Source of the DNA: Nocardioides rubriscoriae
Lineage (GTDB): Bacteria > Actinomycetota > Actinomycetes > Propionibacteriales > Nocardioidaceae
Reading direction: 5' to 3'
Assembly: GCF_008087085.1 (NCBI RefSeq)
Contig: NZ_VIYJ01000002.1
Span: forward strand, 558,001 to 622,000
DNA: 64,000 nt
Shown here: one piece after another, positions 29,206 to 36,840 of the stretch
How positions within the stretch are numbered: position 1 is the first letter of the stretch
How the letters are laid out: the number at the start of each line of letters is the position of its first letter
Notes under the pieces: generated by a model
Seen by the model: the letters and a program-made list of their open reading frames with translations, nothing else
Told to the model about the DNA's origin: nothing
Database searches by the model: none
Translations under genes and position numbers: made by a program

Positions 29206-29284
29206 CCGGTCGACCGGGGAAACCTGAGCTTGTGGGTCAATACATCGGCCCACAAGTTCAGAATTCCCCGGTCAGCCGGGGAAA
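29206..29284. repeat. Inverted repeat, right of the AbiEi/DUF559 gene
   Basis: An inverted repeat centred on 29242/29243 whose outer part (CCGGGGAAACCTGA and the facing TTCAGAATTCCCCGG) matches the element at 28026-28109. The inner stem is CTTGTGGG/CCCACAAG with a 12-nt loop and differs from the left copy. Confidence 0.75.
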
Positions 29285-29322
29285 TCTCGTTCCCCGGCCG
29301 GCCCAGGAATCACGGCACCGCC

Positions 29323-30777
29323 TCAGTAGGCCTGCAGCGCCGCCATGCGTCGCGACGCCTCGGCGACCTCGGCCGCCTTCAGCGCGGAGGTGTCGAGGTC
29401 GGCGTGGGCCGCCCACCACTCCTGGCCCTCGACGGGCAGGGTGTGGATCGGGTCGTAGTACTCGTAGGTGCGCTCGAGGGCGTCGGCCGCGGTGGCCTCG
29501 ATGGAGGTGCGGTAGTTCTTGGTCCAGTAGGAGATGCCGCGCACCTCGTCGTACGACGAGAGCTGGTGGACCCACCGCTTGCCGACGAACGGCACGTCGC
29601 ACACGATGCGCGGCGTCGCGAAACCCGGGAGGTAGCCCATGATGTGGTGCTGCAGCCGCTGGGCGTCACCGACCGAGACCCGCCAGTGCTCCGAGAACGG
29701 GATCATGTCGCACATGTAGAAGTAGTAGGGCATGACCTGCGCACCGTCGAGCAGGCGGAAGCACAGGTCGAGCAGCGCGTGCGGGTCGGCGTTGACGCCG
29801 TTGAGCAGCACCCCCTGGTTGCGTACGTCGCGCACGCCGGCGTCGAGCATGGCGCGCGAGGCGTCGGCGACCAGCGGCGTGATCGAGTTGGCGTGGTTGG
29901 CGTGGGTGTGGATCGCGATGGACACCCCACGCGAGCGGGCGATGCCGGCGACGCGGGCCATGCCCTCACGCACGTCGTCCTGCAGCCAGTGCTGGGGCAG
30001 GCCGACCAGGGCCTTGGTCGCCAGCCTGATGTCGCGGATGTTGTCGACCTCGAGCACCCGGGTGAGGAAGTCCTCGAGCCGGGCCCACGGCATGTTGGCG
30101 ACGTCGCCGCCGGAGACCACGACGTCGCGCACCGACGGCGTACGACGCAGGTAGTCGATCATCGAGTCGAGCCGGTTGGTCGGCTTGGCGACGAACTTCA
30201 GCTTCTCGACGGTGGGCGTGGAGTTGCCGACGAGGTCCATGCGGGTGCAGTGGCCGCAGTACTGCGGACAGGTCGGCAGCAGCTCGGCCAGCACCTTGGT
30301 GGGGTAGCGGTGGGTGAGGCCCTCGGCGACCCACATGTCGTGCTCGTGCAGCGAGTCGCGGGTGGCGTGGGGGTGCGAGGACCAGTCGGTACGACGGTCG
30401 CTGAACACCGGGATCATGTAGTGGCGCACGGGGTCGGCGTAGAACGCCTCGGTCAGCGAGCCGGGCCCGCCCACGGTCGCGTGGGGGACCATGGTGTTCA
30501 TCATCTGCGGCGGCACGAGCATCGACATGGTGGCGCGCTCGGCCTGGTCGCGCGCGAGGTCGGCGTAGAAGCGCTCGTCGACCAGGTCGCCGAGCAGCTC
30601 GCGCAGCTGCTTGAGGTTCTTGACGCAGTGGGCGCGCTGCCACTGCACCGACGCCCACTCGAGGGCGGTGACGTCCTTCCAGCCGGGAAACCGGGTCCAG
30701 TCGGGCTCGACGAGCTCGACGCGCTGGTAGGGATAGGGCTGACCGGTCTCCAGACCGATGCTCGTCTCGATGCTCAT
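29323..30777 (-). CDS. kamA: Lysine 2,3-aminomutase (KamA-family radical SAM, PLP)
   Basis: It converts L-lysine to L-beta-lysine, the first step of the lysine fermentation route. The 484 residues contain the radical-SAM cluster motif CPQYCGHC (CX3CX2C, about 148-155), RMDLVG after it, and a TIM-barrel region with VVVSGGDVANM. The family PLP-lysine motif, usually PGGGGK, reads PFVGK here, so the Lys is kept but its surroundings are changed. The protein is longer than clostridial KamA (about 416). The ATG at 30777 was chosen; it is divergent from kdd across a 132-bp promoter region. Confidence 0.88.
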   Translation of the reverse strand: MSIETSIGLETGQPYPYQRVELVEPDWTRFPGWKDVTALEWASVQWQRAHCVKNLKQLRELLGDLVDERFYADLARDQAERATMSMLVPPQMMNTMVPHATVGGPGSLTEAFYADPVRHYMIPVFSDRRTDWSSHPHATRDSLHEHDMWVAEGLTHRYPTKVLAELLPTCPQYCGHCTRMDLVGNSTPTVEKLKFVAKPTNRLDSMIDYLRRTPSVRDVVVSGGDVANMPWARLEDFLTRVLEVDNIRDIRLATKALVGLPQHWLQDDVREGMARVAGIARSRGVSIAIHTHANHANSITPLVADASRAMLDAGVRDVRNQGVLLNGVNADPHALLDLCFRLLDGAQVMPYYFYMCDMIPFSEHWRVSVGDAQRLQHHIMGYLPGFATPRIVCDVPFVGKRWVHQLSSYDEVRGISYWTKNYRTSIEATAADALERTYEYYDPIHTLPVEGQEWWAAHADLDTSALKAAEVAEASRRMAALQAY

Positions 30778-30874
30778 GGCGACTCTCCGTGCCTCGCTGA
30801 CCTGCGCCAGGGGCGCCGTGTGACCTAGAGTACGTGCAGATCGTCCGGCTTGTGCAACTACACGCCGCAAATCC

Positions 30875-30887
30875 TCCTGTTACAGGA
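30875..30887. promoter_or_regulatory. Palindrome in the kamA-kdd divergent promoter region
   Basis: TCCTGT-T-ACAGGA, 22 bp before the kdd start. A candidate operator or part of the kdd promoter; no known regulator matches. Confidence 0.4.
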
Positions 30888-30909
30888 TCATCACGAAGGA
30901 CAACGAACC

Positions 30910-31968
30910 GTGACGCGTGAGAGCGACCCCACCGGGCTGCACCGGGTGCTCGACCGGCCCGTCGTGCTGCCGCAGGCCGCGCAACAGCTCGACACCCGCC
31001 GTGAGCTGTGGCCCGACGAGGTGCGCATCCGCGTCGAGCGGCTCAACCTCGACGCGGCGTCGTTCCGCCAGCTCGAGCGCACCCACACCGTCGACGGCTG
31101 CGTCGACGGCGACGCGATCCGCCGCGCGGTCCTCGACATCGTCGCGACCCGCGGCAAGATGCAGAACCCCGAGACCGGCTCCGGCGGCATGCTCGTGGGC
31201 ACCGTCGAGGAGGTCGGCCCCGACTCGCCCCTCGGCCTCGCCGTGGGTGACCGGGTCACCACCCTGGTCTCGCTGACCCTGACCCCGCTGGTCATCGAGG
31301 ACGGTCTCGCCGCCTGGGACGGGCGGGGCGAGCAGGTGCCGTGCGACGGCTACGCCGTGCTCTTCGGCCGGTCGATCGCCGCGGTCATCCCCGACGACCT
31401 CCCCGTCCCGCTGAGCCTGTCGGTGATGGACGTCTGCGGCGCCCCCGCCCTGACCGCCCGCGTCGTCGGCGAGTACGTCGCCGCCGGGCGCGCGCCCGTC
31501 GTGGCCGTCGTCGGGGGAGCCGGCAAGTCGGGCTCGCTCTCGCTCGCGGCCGCGACCGACGCCGGCGCCGCCCGCACCATCGGCGTCGTGCCCCACCAGG
31601 GCGAGGCCGACCTGCTCACCGGGGCCGGCCTGGCCGACGAGGTGGCGATCGCCGACGCCCGCGACCCCGTCGCGCTGCGCGACGCGGTGCAGAAGGCCGG
31701 TGGGTCGGCCGACGTCACCGTCGTGTGCGTCGACGTGCCCGGCTGCGAGGGCGGTGCCGTGCTGGCGACCGCCGAGGGCGGCACCGTGGTCTTCTTCTCC
31801 ATGGCCACCTCGTTCTCCGCCGCCGCGCTGGGCGCCGAGGGGTTGGCCGCCGACGTGCGGATGCTCGTCGGCAACGGCTACGTGCCGGGCCACGCGGCGT
31901 ACGCCATGGACCTGCTGCGCAGCCACGACGGCGTACGCCGGCTCTTCGAGAGCCGGCTCGATGGCTGA
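30910..31968 (+). CDS. kdd: L-erythro-3,5-diaminohexanoate dehydrogenase
   Basis: The third enzyme of lysine fermentation, oxidising 3,5-diaminohexanoate to 5-amino-3-oxohexanoate with NAD(P). The 352-residue protein has an N-terminal region with KMQNPETGSGGMLVGTVEEV, a hallmark of Kdd, and a nucleotide-binding Rossmann motif VVGGAGKSGSLS near residue 200. The GTG at 30910 follows GAAGGA at 30895-30900. It is the first gene of the rightward unit kdd-amidohydrolase-kamD-kamE-kal; its stop overlaps the next start by 8 bp. Confidence 0.87.
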   Translation: MTRESDPTGLHRVLDRPVVLPQAAQQLDTRRELWPDEVRIRVERLNLDAASFRQLERTHTVDGCVDGDAIRRAVLDIVATRGKMQNPETGSGGMLVGTVEEVGPDSPLGLAVGDRVTTLVSLTLTPLVIEDGLAAWDGRGEQVPCDGYAVLFGRSIAAVIPDDLPVPLSLSVMDVCGAPALTARVVGEYVAAGRAPVVAVVGGAGKSGSLSLAAATDAGAARTIGVVPHQGEADLLTGAGLADEVAIADARDPVALRDAVQKAGGSADVTVVCVDVPGCEGGAVLATAEGGTVVFFSMATSFSAAALGAEGLAADVRMLVGNGYVPGHAAYAMDLLRSHDGVRRLFESRLDG

Positions 31969-33520
31969 CCTGCCCGCCGCGCCCGCGCGCCAGGTCCTGC
32001 GCGGGGGCGTCGTGCTCGTCGGCGGCGAGCCCGCCACCGCGGTCGGCGTCGAGGGCGGCCGGATCGCGTTCGTCGGCAGCGAGGTCGACGCCGACCGCTG
32101 GACCGGGACGGGCGAGGGCGCTCCGGTGGTGACCGACCTCGACGGCGCCCTGGTCGCCCCGGCGTTCGTCGACGCCCACGTCCACACCGTGCGCACCGGC
32201 TTCGCGACCACCGGGCTCGACCTCACCGGCACGCCCACGCTGGTCGGCGCCCTCGACGCGCTGGCCGCCCACGCCGCGGCCGCGCCCGACGCCGGCGTCC
32301 TGGTCGGGCAGGGCTGGGACGAGACCGACTGGCCCGAGTCGCGTCCCCCGACCGGTGCCGAGCTCGACCGCGCCGCCCCCGGCCGCCGTACCTACGTCAC
32401 CCGGGTCGACGGGCACTCCTCGGTCATCTCGCCGGCGCTGGCCTCGCTGGTGCCCGGCCTGGAGCAGCTCGACGGCTGGACCCCCGACGGCCGCGTCGAG
32501 CGCGACGCCCACCACGCGGTGCGCGCGACCCTCGAGTCGTTGATCTCCGACGCCGAGCGCCTCGACGCCGCCCGCGCCGGCTGCCGCGCCATGGCCACGC
32601 AGGGCATCGTCGCCCTCCACGAGAACGCCGCACCCCACATCGGCCCCGAGTCCGAGATCGCGCTGGTGCGCCAGGCCGCCGCCGAGACCGGCCTGCACGC
32701 CGTCGTCTACTGGGGCGAGCTGATGGCCGCCGACACGGCCCGTCGCCTCGGCGTCGCGGGCCTGGCCGGCGACCTCATCGCCGACGGGGCCTTCGGCTCC
32801 CGCACCGCAGCCCTCGCCACGCCGTACGACGACGCGCCCCACACCTGCGGACACGGCTACGTCACCGCCGAGCAGGTGCGCGACCACGTCGTGGCCTGCT
32901 CGCACGCCGGGCTCCAGGCCGGCTTCCACGCCATCGGCGACGCCGCGCTCGAGGAGATCGCCACCGGCTTCGAGCTCGCGGCCGCCGTCGTCGGCGACGC
33001 GCTGTGCGCGCTGCGGCTCGAGCACGTCGAGCTGCCGTCGCCGCGGGTGGTCGACGTCATCGCCCGCCTGGGCGTGGTCTGCAGCGTGCAGCCGGTGTTC
33101 GACGCGCTCTGGGGCGGACCCGACGGCATGTACGCCGACCGCCTCGGCGAGCGGTGGGCGCAGACCAACCCGTTCGCCGAGCTCGCCCGCCACACGACGC
33201 TGGCCCTCGGCTCCGACTCGCCGGTCACGGCGCTCGGCCCGTGGGCCGCGGTGCGCGCCGCCGTCCACCACCACGCCCCGGAGCACGCCCTGACCCCGGC
33301 GGTGGCGTTCGCCGCCCACACCCGGGGCGGGTGGGCCGCTGCCGGCCAGCACGACCGGGCCGACCACCTGCGCGCCGGCGACGTCGCCGACCTCGCCGTC
33401 TGGCGTACCCCCGCCGCACTGGTCGACGGCCTGCCCGACCTCACCCCCGGCACCGAGCTGCCCACGCTCGTGCGGCTCCTGGCCGCCGGCCGCACCGTCC
33501 ACGAAGGAGCACCCGCATGA
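31961..33520 (+). CDS. Amidohydrolase family protein (YtcJ-like) in the lysine cluster
   Basis: A 519-residue metal-dependent hydrolase. The first metal motif is DAHVHT near residue 69, the later His lies in GFHAIGDAALEE, and the final Asp is in LGSDSPV, as in the YtcJ branch of the amidohydrolase superfamily. The substrate is unknown. It starts 8 bp inside kdd and its stop overlaps kamD (ATGA), so it is made together with the aminomutases. The classical lysine route has no amidohydrolase; a role on an acylated or lactam intermediate is a speculation. Confidence 0.85.
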   Translation: MADLPAAPARQVLRGGVVLVGGEPATAVGVEGGRIAFVGSEVDADRWTGTGEGAPVVTDLDGALVAPAFVDAHVHTVRTGFATTGLDLTGTPTLVGALDALAAHAAAAPDAGVLVGQGWDETDWPESRPPTGAELDRAAPGRRTYVTRVDGHSSVISPALASLVPGLEQLDGWTPDGRVERDAHHAVRATLESLISDAERLDAARAGCRAMATQGIVALHENAAPHIGPESEIALVRQAAAETGLHAVVYWGELMAADTARRLGVAGLAGDLIADGAFGSRTAALATPYDDAPHTCGHGYVTAEQVRDHVVACSHAGLQAGFHAIGDAALEEIATGFELAAAVVGDALCALRLEHVELPSPRVVDVIARLGVVCSVQPVFDALWGGPDGMYADRLGERWAQTNPFAELARHTTLALGSDSPVTALGPWAAVRAAVHHHAPEHALTPAVAFAAHTRGGWAAAGQHDRADHLRAGDVADLAVWRTPAALVDGLPDLTPGTELPTLVRLLAAGRTVHEGAPA

Positions 33521-35115
33521 GCCCCCGCCCGAGCAGGCCCACCGGCAAGCTCGACCTCGACCCCGCCACCGTCAAGCACGCGCGCAGCCTGGCCCGCAAG
33601 GCCGGGCGCCCCATCGTGACGATGGCCAAGAAGCACACGACCGTGGCCGTCGAGCGCGCGACGCTGCGCCTGGCCGGGCTCGGTGGCGCCGACGACGAGG
33701 GCACCCCGTGGGTCAACCGCCTGATGGACACCGTGCGGGCCGACCTGCACGACGTCGGGGGTCTCGAGCACGGCGTCTCCCTGCCCGTCTGGGACGCCCT
33801 GCTGCGTCACGAGGCCGAGGACCTCACCACCCTGGCCCAGAAGGCGGCCGCCGGGTCGGTCACCTTCCGCCTTCCCGAGGGCAAGGACGCCGCCCGCGCC
33901 CGCGCCGCCAGCCGCCGCCAGGTCGCCCGCGGCCTGAAGACCGTCGACCGGCGGCGCGCCGAGCGCGACCGGTTGATCAAGCGCCACGGCGACGCGCCCC
34001 GCCAGCCGTGGATCTACCTCATCGTCGCGACCGGCGACATCTACGAGGACATCCCGCAGGCCCAGCAGGCCGCGCGCGAGGGTGCCGACGTCATCGCCGT
34101 CATCCGCTCGACCGGGCAGAGCCTGCTCGACTTCGTGCCCGAGGGCGCCACCCGCGAGGGCTACGCCGGCACGTACGCCACCCAGGAGAACTTCCGCCTG
34201 ATGCGCGCCGCGCTCGACGAGTCGAGCAAGGAGCTCGGCCGCTACGTGCGGCTCACCAACTACGCCAGCGGCCTGTGCATGCCCGAGATCGCTGCTCTCG
34301 CCGGGCTCGAGCGGCTCGACATGATGCTCAACGACTCGATGTACGGGATCCTCTTCCGCGACATCAACCCGATCCGCACCTTCGTCGACCAGCGCTTCAG
34401 CCGCCAGGTCCACGCCCGCGCCGGCATCATCATCAACACCGGCGAGGACAACTACCTCACCACCGCCGACGCCATCGAGGCCGCCCACACGGTCACCACC
34501 AGCCAGCTGCTCAACGAGTACTTCGCCAAGGAGGCCGGGCTCGAGGACTGGCAGCTCGGCCTGGGCCACGCCTTCGAGATCGACCCCGCGGTGCCCGACT
34601 CCTTCCGCCTCGAGCTGGCCCACGCCCTCCTGGCCCGTGAGGTCTTCCCGAACGCGCCGCTGAAGTGGATGCCCCCCACCCGCCACATGACCGGCGACGT
34701 CTTCAAGGGCAACCTGCTCGACGGGTTCTTCAACCTCGCCGGGGCGCTCACCGGCCAGGGCATCCTGCTGGTCGGCATGATGACCGAGGCGGTCGTGACG
34801 CCGTGGATCTCCGACCGCGACATCGCCCTGCAGAACGTCCGCTACGTCATGGAGGCCGCCGGCCGCCTGCACGAGGACTTCCACCCCGCGCCCGGCGGCG
34901 TCATCCACCAGCGCGCCCGCCAGGTGCTGGGGGAGTCGATCGAGCTGCTCGACCGCATCGTCGACGAGGGCCTGCTCGAGGCGATCGCCGACGGCACCTT
35001 CGGGCTGATGAAGCGGCCCGCCGACGCGGGCCGCGGCCTCGACGGTGTCGCGGCCAAGTCGAGCGTCTACTACAACCCGGCGACCGAGATCCTCGACGCC
35101 CAGGAGGTGCTGTGA
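33517..35115 (+). CDS. kamD: Beta-lysine/lysine 5,6-aminomutase alpha subunit
   Basis: The large subunit of the adenosylcobalamin- and PLP-dependent aminomutase that moves the terminal amino group of beta-lysine from C6 to C5, giving 3,5-diaminohexanoate. It has 532 residues with the TIM-barrel blocks WIYLIVATGDIYEDIPQAQQ, VIRSTGQSLLDFVPEG and LNDSMYGILFRDINP, and the late PPTRHMTGDVFKGNLLDGFF, all typical of KamD. The start ATG overlaps the amidohydrolase stop, with GAAGGAG upstream. It ends with TGATG, sharing one base with kamE. Confidence 0.94.
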   Translation: MSPRPSRPTGKLDLDPATVKHARSLARKAGRPIVTMAKKHTTVAVERATLRLAGLGGADDEGTPWVNRLMDTVRADLHDVGGLEHGVSLPVWDALLRHEAEDLTTLAQKAAAGSVTFRLPEGKDAARARAASRRQVARGLKTVDRRRAERDRLIKRHGDAPRQPWIYLIVATGDIYEDIPQAQQAAREGADVIAVIRSTGQSLLDFVPEGATREGYAGTYATQENFRLMRAALDESSKELGRYVRLTNYASGLCMPEIAALAGLERLDMMLNDSMYGILFRDINPIRTFVDQRFSRQVHARAGIIINTGEDNYLTTADAIEAAHTVTTSQLLNEYFAKEAGLEDWQLGLGHAFEIDPAVPDSFRLELAHALLAREVFPNAPLKWMPPTRHMTGDVFKGNLLDGFFNLAGALTGQGILLVGMMTEAVVTPWISDRDIALQNVRYVMEAAGRLHEDFHPAPGGVIHQRARQVLGESIELLDRIVDEGLLEAIADGTFGLMKRPADAGRGLDGVAAKSSVYYNPATEILDAQEVL

Positions 35116-35891
35116 TGAGCGAGCCGACCAGCGACCCGCTGAAGGACCCGATGAAGGTCGTCATGCCGTACGGCGACACGACCGGTGACGGCATGGTGCA
35201 GCTCAGCTTCACCCTGCCGATGCCGCACTCCAAGATCGCCGAGGGCTCGGCCCAGCAGCTGGCCAACAAGATGGGGATGGACCCCGCCCTGGTCGTGCAC
35301 GCCAAGCCCATGGGCCCCGACTTCACGTTCTTCGTGGTCTACGGCCGGGTCAACCACGTCGTCGACCCGAGCGTCGTGCAGGTCGTCGAGCGCGACTACC
35401 CACTGCTGACGCCCAAGGAGGTCAACGCCGCCGTCAAGCGCTCCCTGCGGCGCCGCTTGACCGTCGTCGGCGCCTGCATCGGCACCGACGCCCACACCGT
35501 GGGTATCGACGCGATCCTCAACATCAAGGGCTTCGCCGGCGAGAAGGGGCTCGAGTACTACCGCGAGCTCAAGGTGGTCAACCTCGGCGCCCAGGTCTCG
35601 GTGCCCCAGCTCGTCGAGCGGGCCCGGGCCGAGAAGGCCGACGCCGTCCTGGTCTCCCAGGTCGTCACCCAGCGCGACGCCCACCTGCTCAACACCCGCG
35701 AGATGTCGGCCGCGTTCCGCGAGTCCTACCCCGCGGGCCGGCGTCCGCTGCTCATCGTCGGCGGTCCCCGCTTCGACGAGACCATGGCCGACGAGCTCGG
35801 CGTCGACCGGGTCTTCGGCCGCGGCACGACCCCCGGCGAGGTCGCCTCCTTCATCACCCACCGCCTCGCCGGTGCCAAGGTGGCGTCATGA
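35115..35891 (+). CDS. kamE: Lysine 5,6-aminomutase beta subunit (B12-binding)
   Basis: The small subunit carries adenosylcobalamin and the PLP-binding lysine. The 258 residues include a dimerisation part (1-110; VVMPYGDTTGDGMVQLSFTL) and a B12 Rossmann domain with GTDAHTVGIDAILN, in which DAHTVG is the DxHxxG base-off cobalamin motif. LLIVGGPRFD and DRVFGRGTTPGEVA follow. It is translated from an ATG that shares its A with the kamD stop and overlaps kal by 4 bp, so the subunits are coupled. Confidence 0.94.
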   Translation: MSEPTSDPLKDPMKVVMPYGDTTGDGMVQLSFTLPMPHSKIAEGSAQQLANKMGMDPALVVHAKPMGPDFTFFVVYGRVNHVVDPSVVQVVERDYPLLTPKEVNAAVKRSLRRRLTVVGACIGTDAHTVGIDAILNIKGFAGEKGLEYYRELKVVNLGAQVSVPQLVERARAEKADAVLVSQVVTQRDAHLLNTREMSAAFRESYPAGRRPLLIVGGPRFDETMADELGVDRVFGRGTTPGEVASFITHRLAGAKVAS

Positions 35892-36274
35892 CCGCGACCG
35901 TCGGGACCCGCGTCGTGCACAAGCGCTACGTCCCCTACGCCCACGCCCACTACGCCGGCAACCTCGTCGACGGCGCCTACAGCCTCGGGCTCTTCGGCGA
36001 CGTCGCCACCGAGCTGTGCATCGTCACCGACGGCGACGAGGGACTCTTCGCCTCCTACTCCGACGTTCAGTTCAAGGCGCCCGTCCGCGCCGGTGACGTC
36101 CTCGAGGTGACCGCCGAGCTCGTCCGCGCCGGCACCCGCTCCCGCGTCATGGACTTCGCCGTCCACGTCGTCGCCCGTGGCGCCGCCACCGACGCCCAGC
36201 CGGGCCGCGCGGAGGTGCTCGACCCGCCGCTGCTGGCCACCACCGCCACCGGCACCGTGGTCGTGCCGTCCTGA
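35888..36274 (+). CDS. kal: 3-aminobutyryl-CoA ammonia-lyase (hotdog fold)
   Basis: A 128-residue hotdog-fold protein, the same length as the Kal enzymes of anaerobic lysine fermenters, which eliminate ammonia from 3-aminobutyryl-CoA to give crotonyl-CoA. The N-terminus MTATVGTRVVHKRYVPYAHA and the core HYAGNLVDGAYSLGLFGDVA fit that family. Position as last gene of the cluster and the ATGA overlap with kamE support the name. Without an assay a generic thioesterase/dehydratase cannot be excluded. Confidence 0.8.
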   Translation: MTATVGTRVVHKRYVPYAHAHYAGNLVDGAYSLGLFGDVATELCIVTDGDEGLFASYSDVQFKAPVRAGDVLEVTAELVRAGTRSRVMDFAVHVVARGAATDAQPGRAEVLDPPLLATTATGTVVVPS

Positions 36275-36468
36275 CCTGGTCGCCTGCGGGCCACCCTCCG
36301 GCTCCGTCCGCCCTGTGGTCGGCCTGAGCTGTGGTCGGCCCGGCGGGCGCGGTGTCTACGCAGGGGTGAGCCGCGGCTCTCGTGTACACGCGACCATCGG
36401 CGAGTCCGCCGCGACACGCCGAGGCAAATGACTATTTCGAGGACTATTTCCGGACTAGGGAGTCTTCG

Positions 36469-36502
36469 CTGACCTGCGACTTTGCCTGTTCTCCCAGGTC
36501 AG
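36469..36502. terminator. Hairpin downstream of the lysine cluster
   Basis: Arms CTGACCTG and CAGGTCAG separated by 18 nt. It lies 195 bp after kal and may end that transcript or mark a remnant. Confidence 0.4.
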
Positions 36503-36828
36503 AGGGCTGTTGACACCCTGGCGCAGTGAGGGAAACCTTGCCGCCGTTCGCTCGTGCAGGTCGTGGCCGGCGGACCGACGTCCGAGTGGCCGTTGATCAC
36601 CAGGTGTAGCGCCAACATCGCGGTGACCATGGTTCGCGGAGGTCGGTCCGCTCCGCGAGAGCGACGCGGGAGGGTCCATCCGGGCCGAGACAACGATCCC
36701 GTCACGGCAGCCAGCCGTGGCCGGGGGCGGCCGGAGCCCCGGTGGGCCCTCCCGACGCCCGCATCGCAGGGCCCGTCACGCGGCATCGCCGCATCCGGCC
36801 TCGTCCCACCCCGCCAGGGCCCGTTGGG

Positions 36829-36834
36829 TAGCCT
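36829..36834 (+). promoter_or_regulatory. -10 element, leaderless promoter of lnt
   Basis: TAGCCT followed by 6 nt and the GTG at 36841. Confidence 0.5.
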
Positions 36835-36840
36835 CTGCAG

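Larger units (their letters stand above)
36275..36840. other. 566-bp intergenic region without a convincing gene
   Basis: No open frame here shows start, ribosome binding site and recognisable protein together. The stretch 36424-36500 is visibly richer in A and T than its surroundings and contains two GACTATTT repeats and a hairpin (36469-36502). The last 12 bp hold the lnt -10 element. Confidence 0.6.

Noticed and set aside
30778..30909. Cobalamin riboswitch before the B12-dependent aminomutase genes
   Set aside because: The region is too short and lacks the conserved B12-box; only a small palindrome is seen.
36455..36679. Minus-strand 74-codon frame upstream of lnt
   Set aside because: No start signal and no recognisable protein; counted as intergenic.
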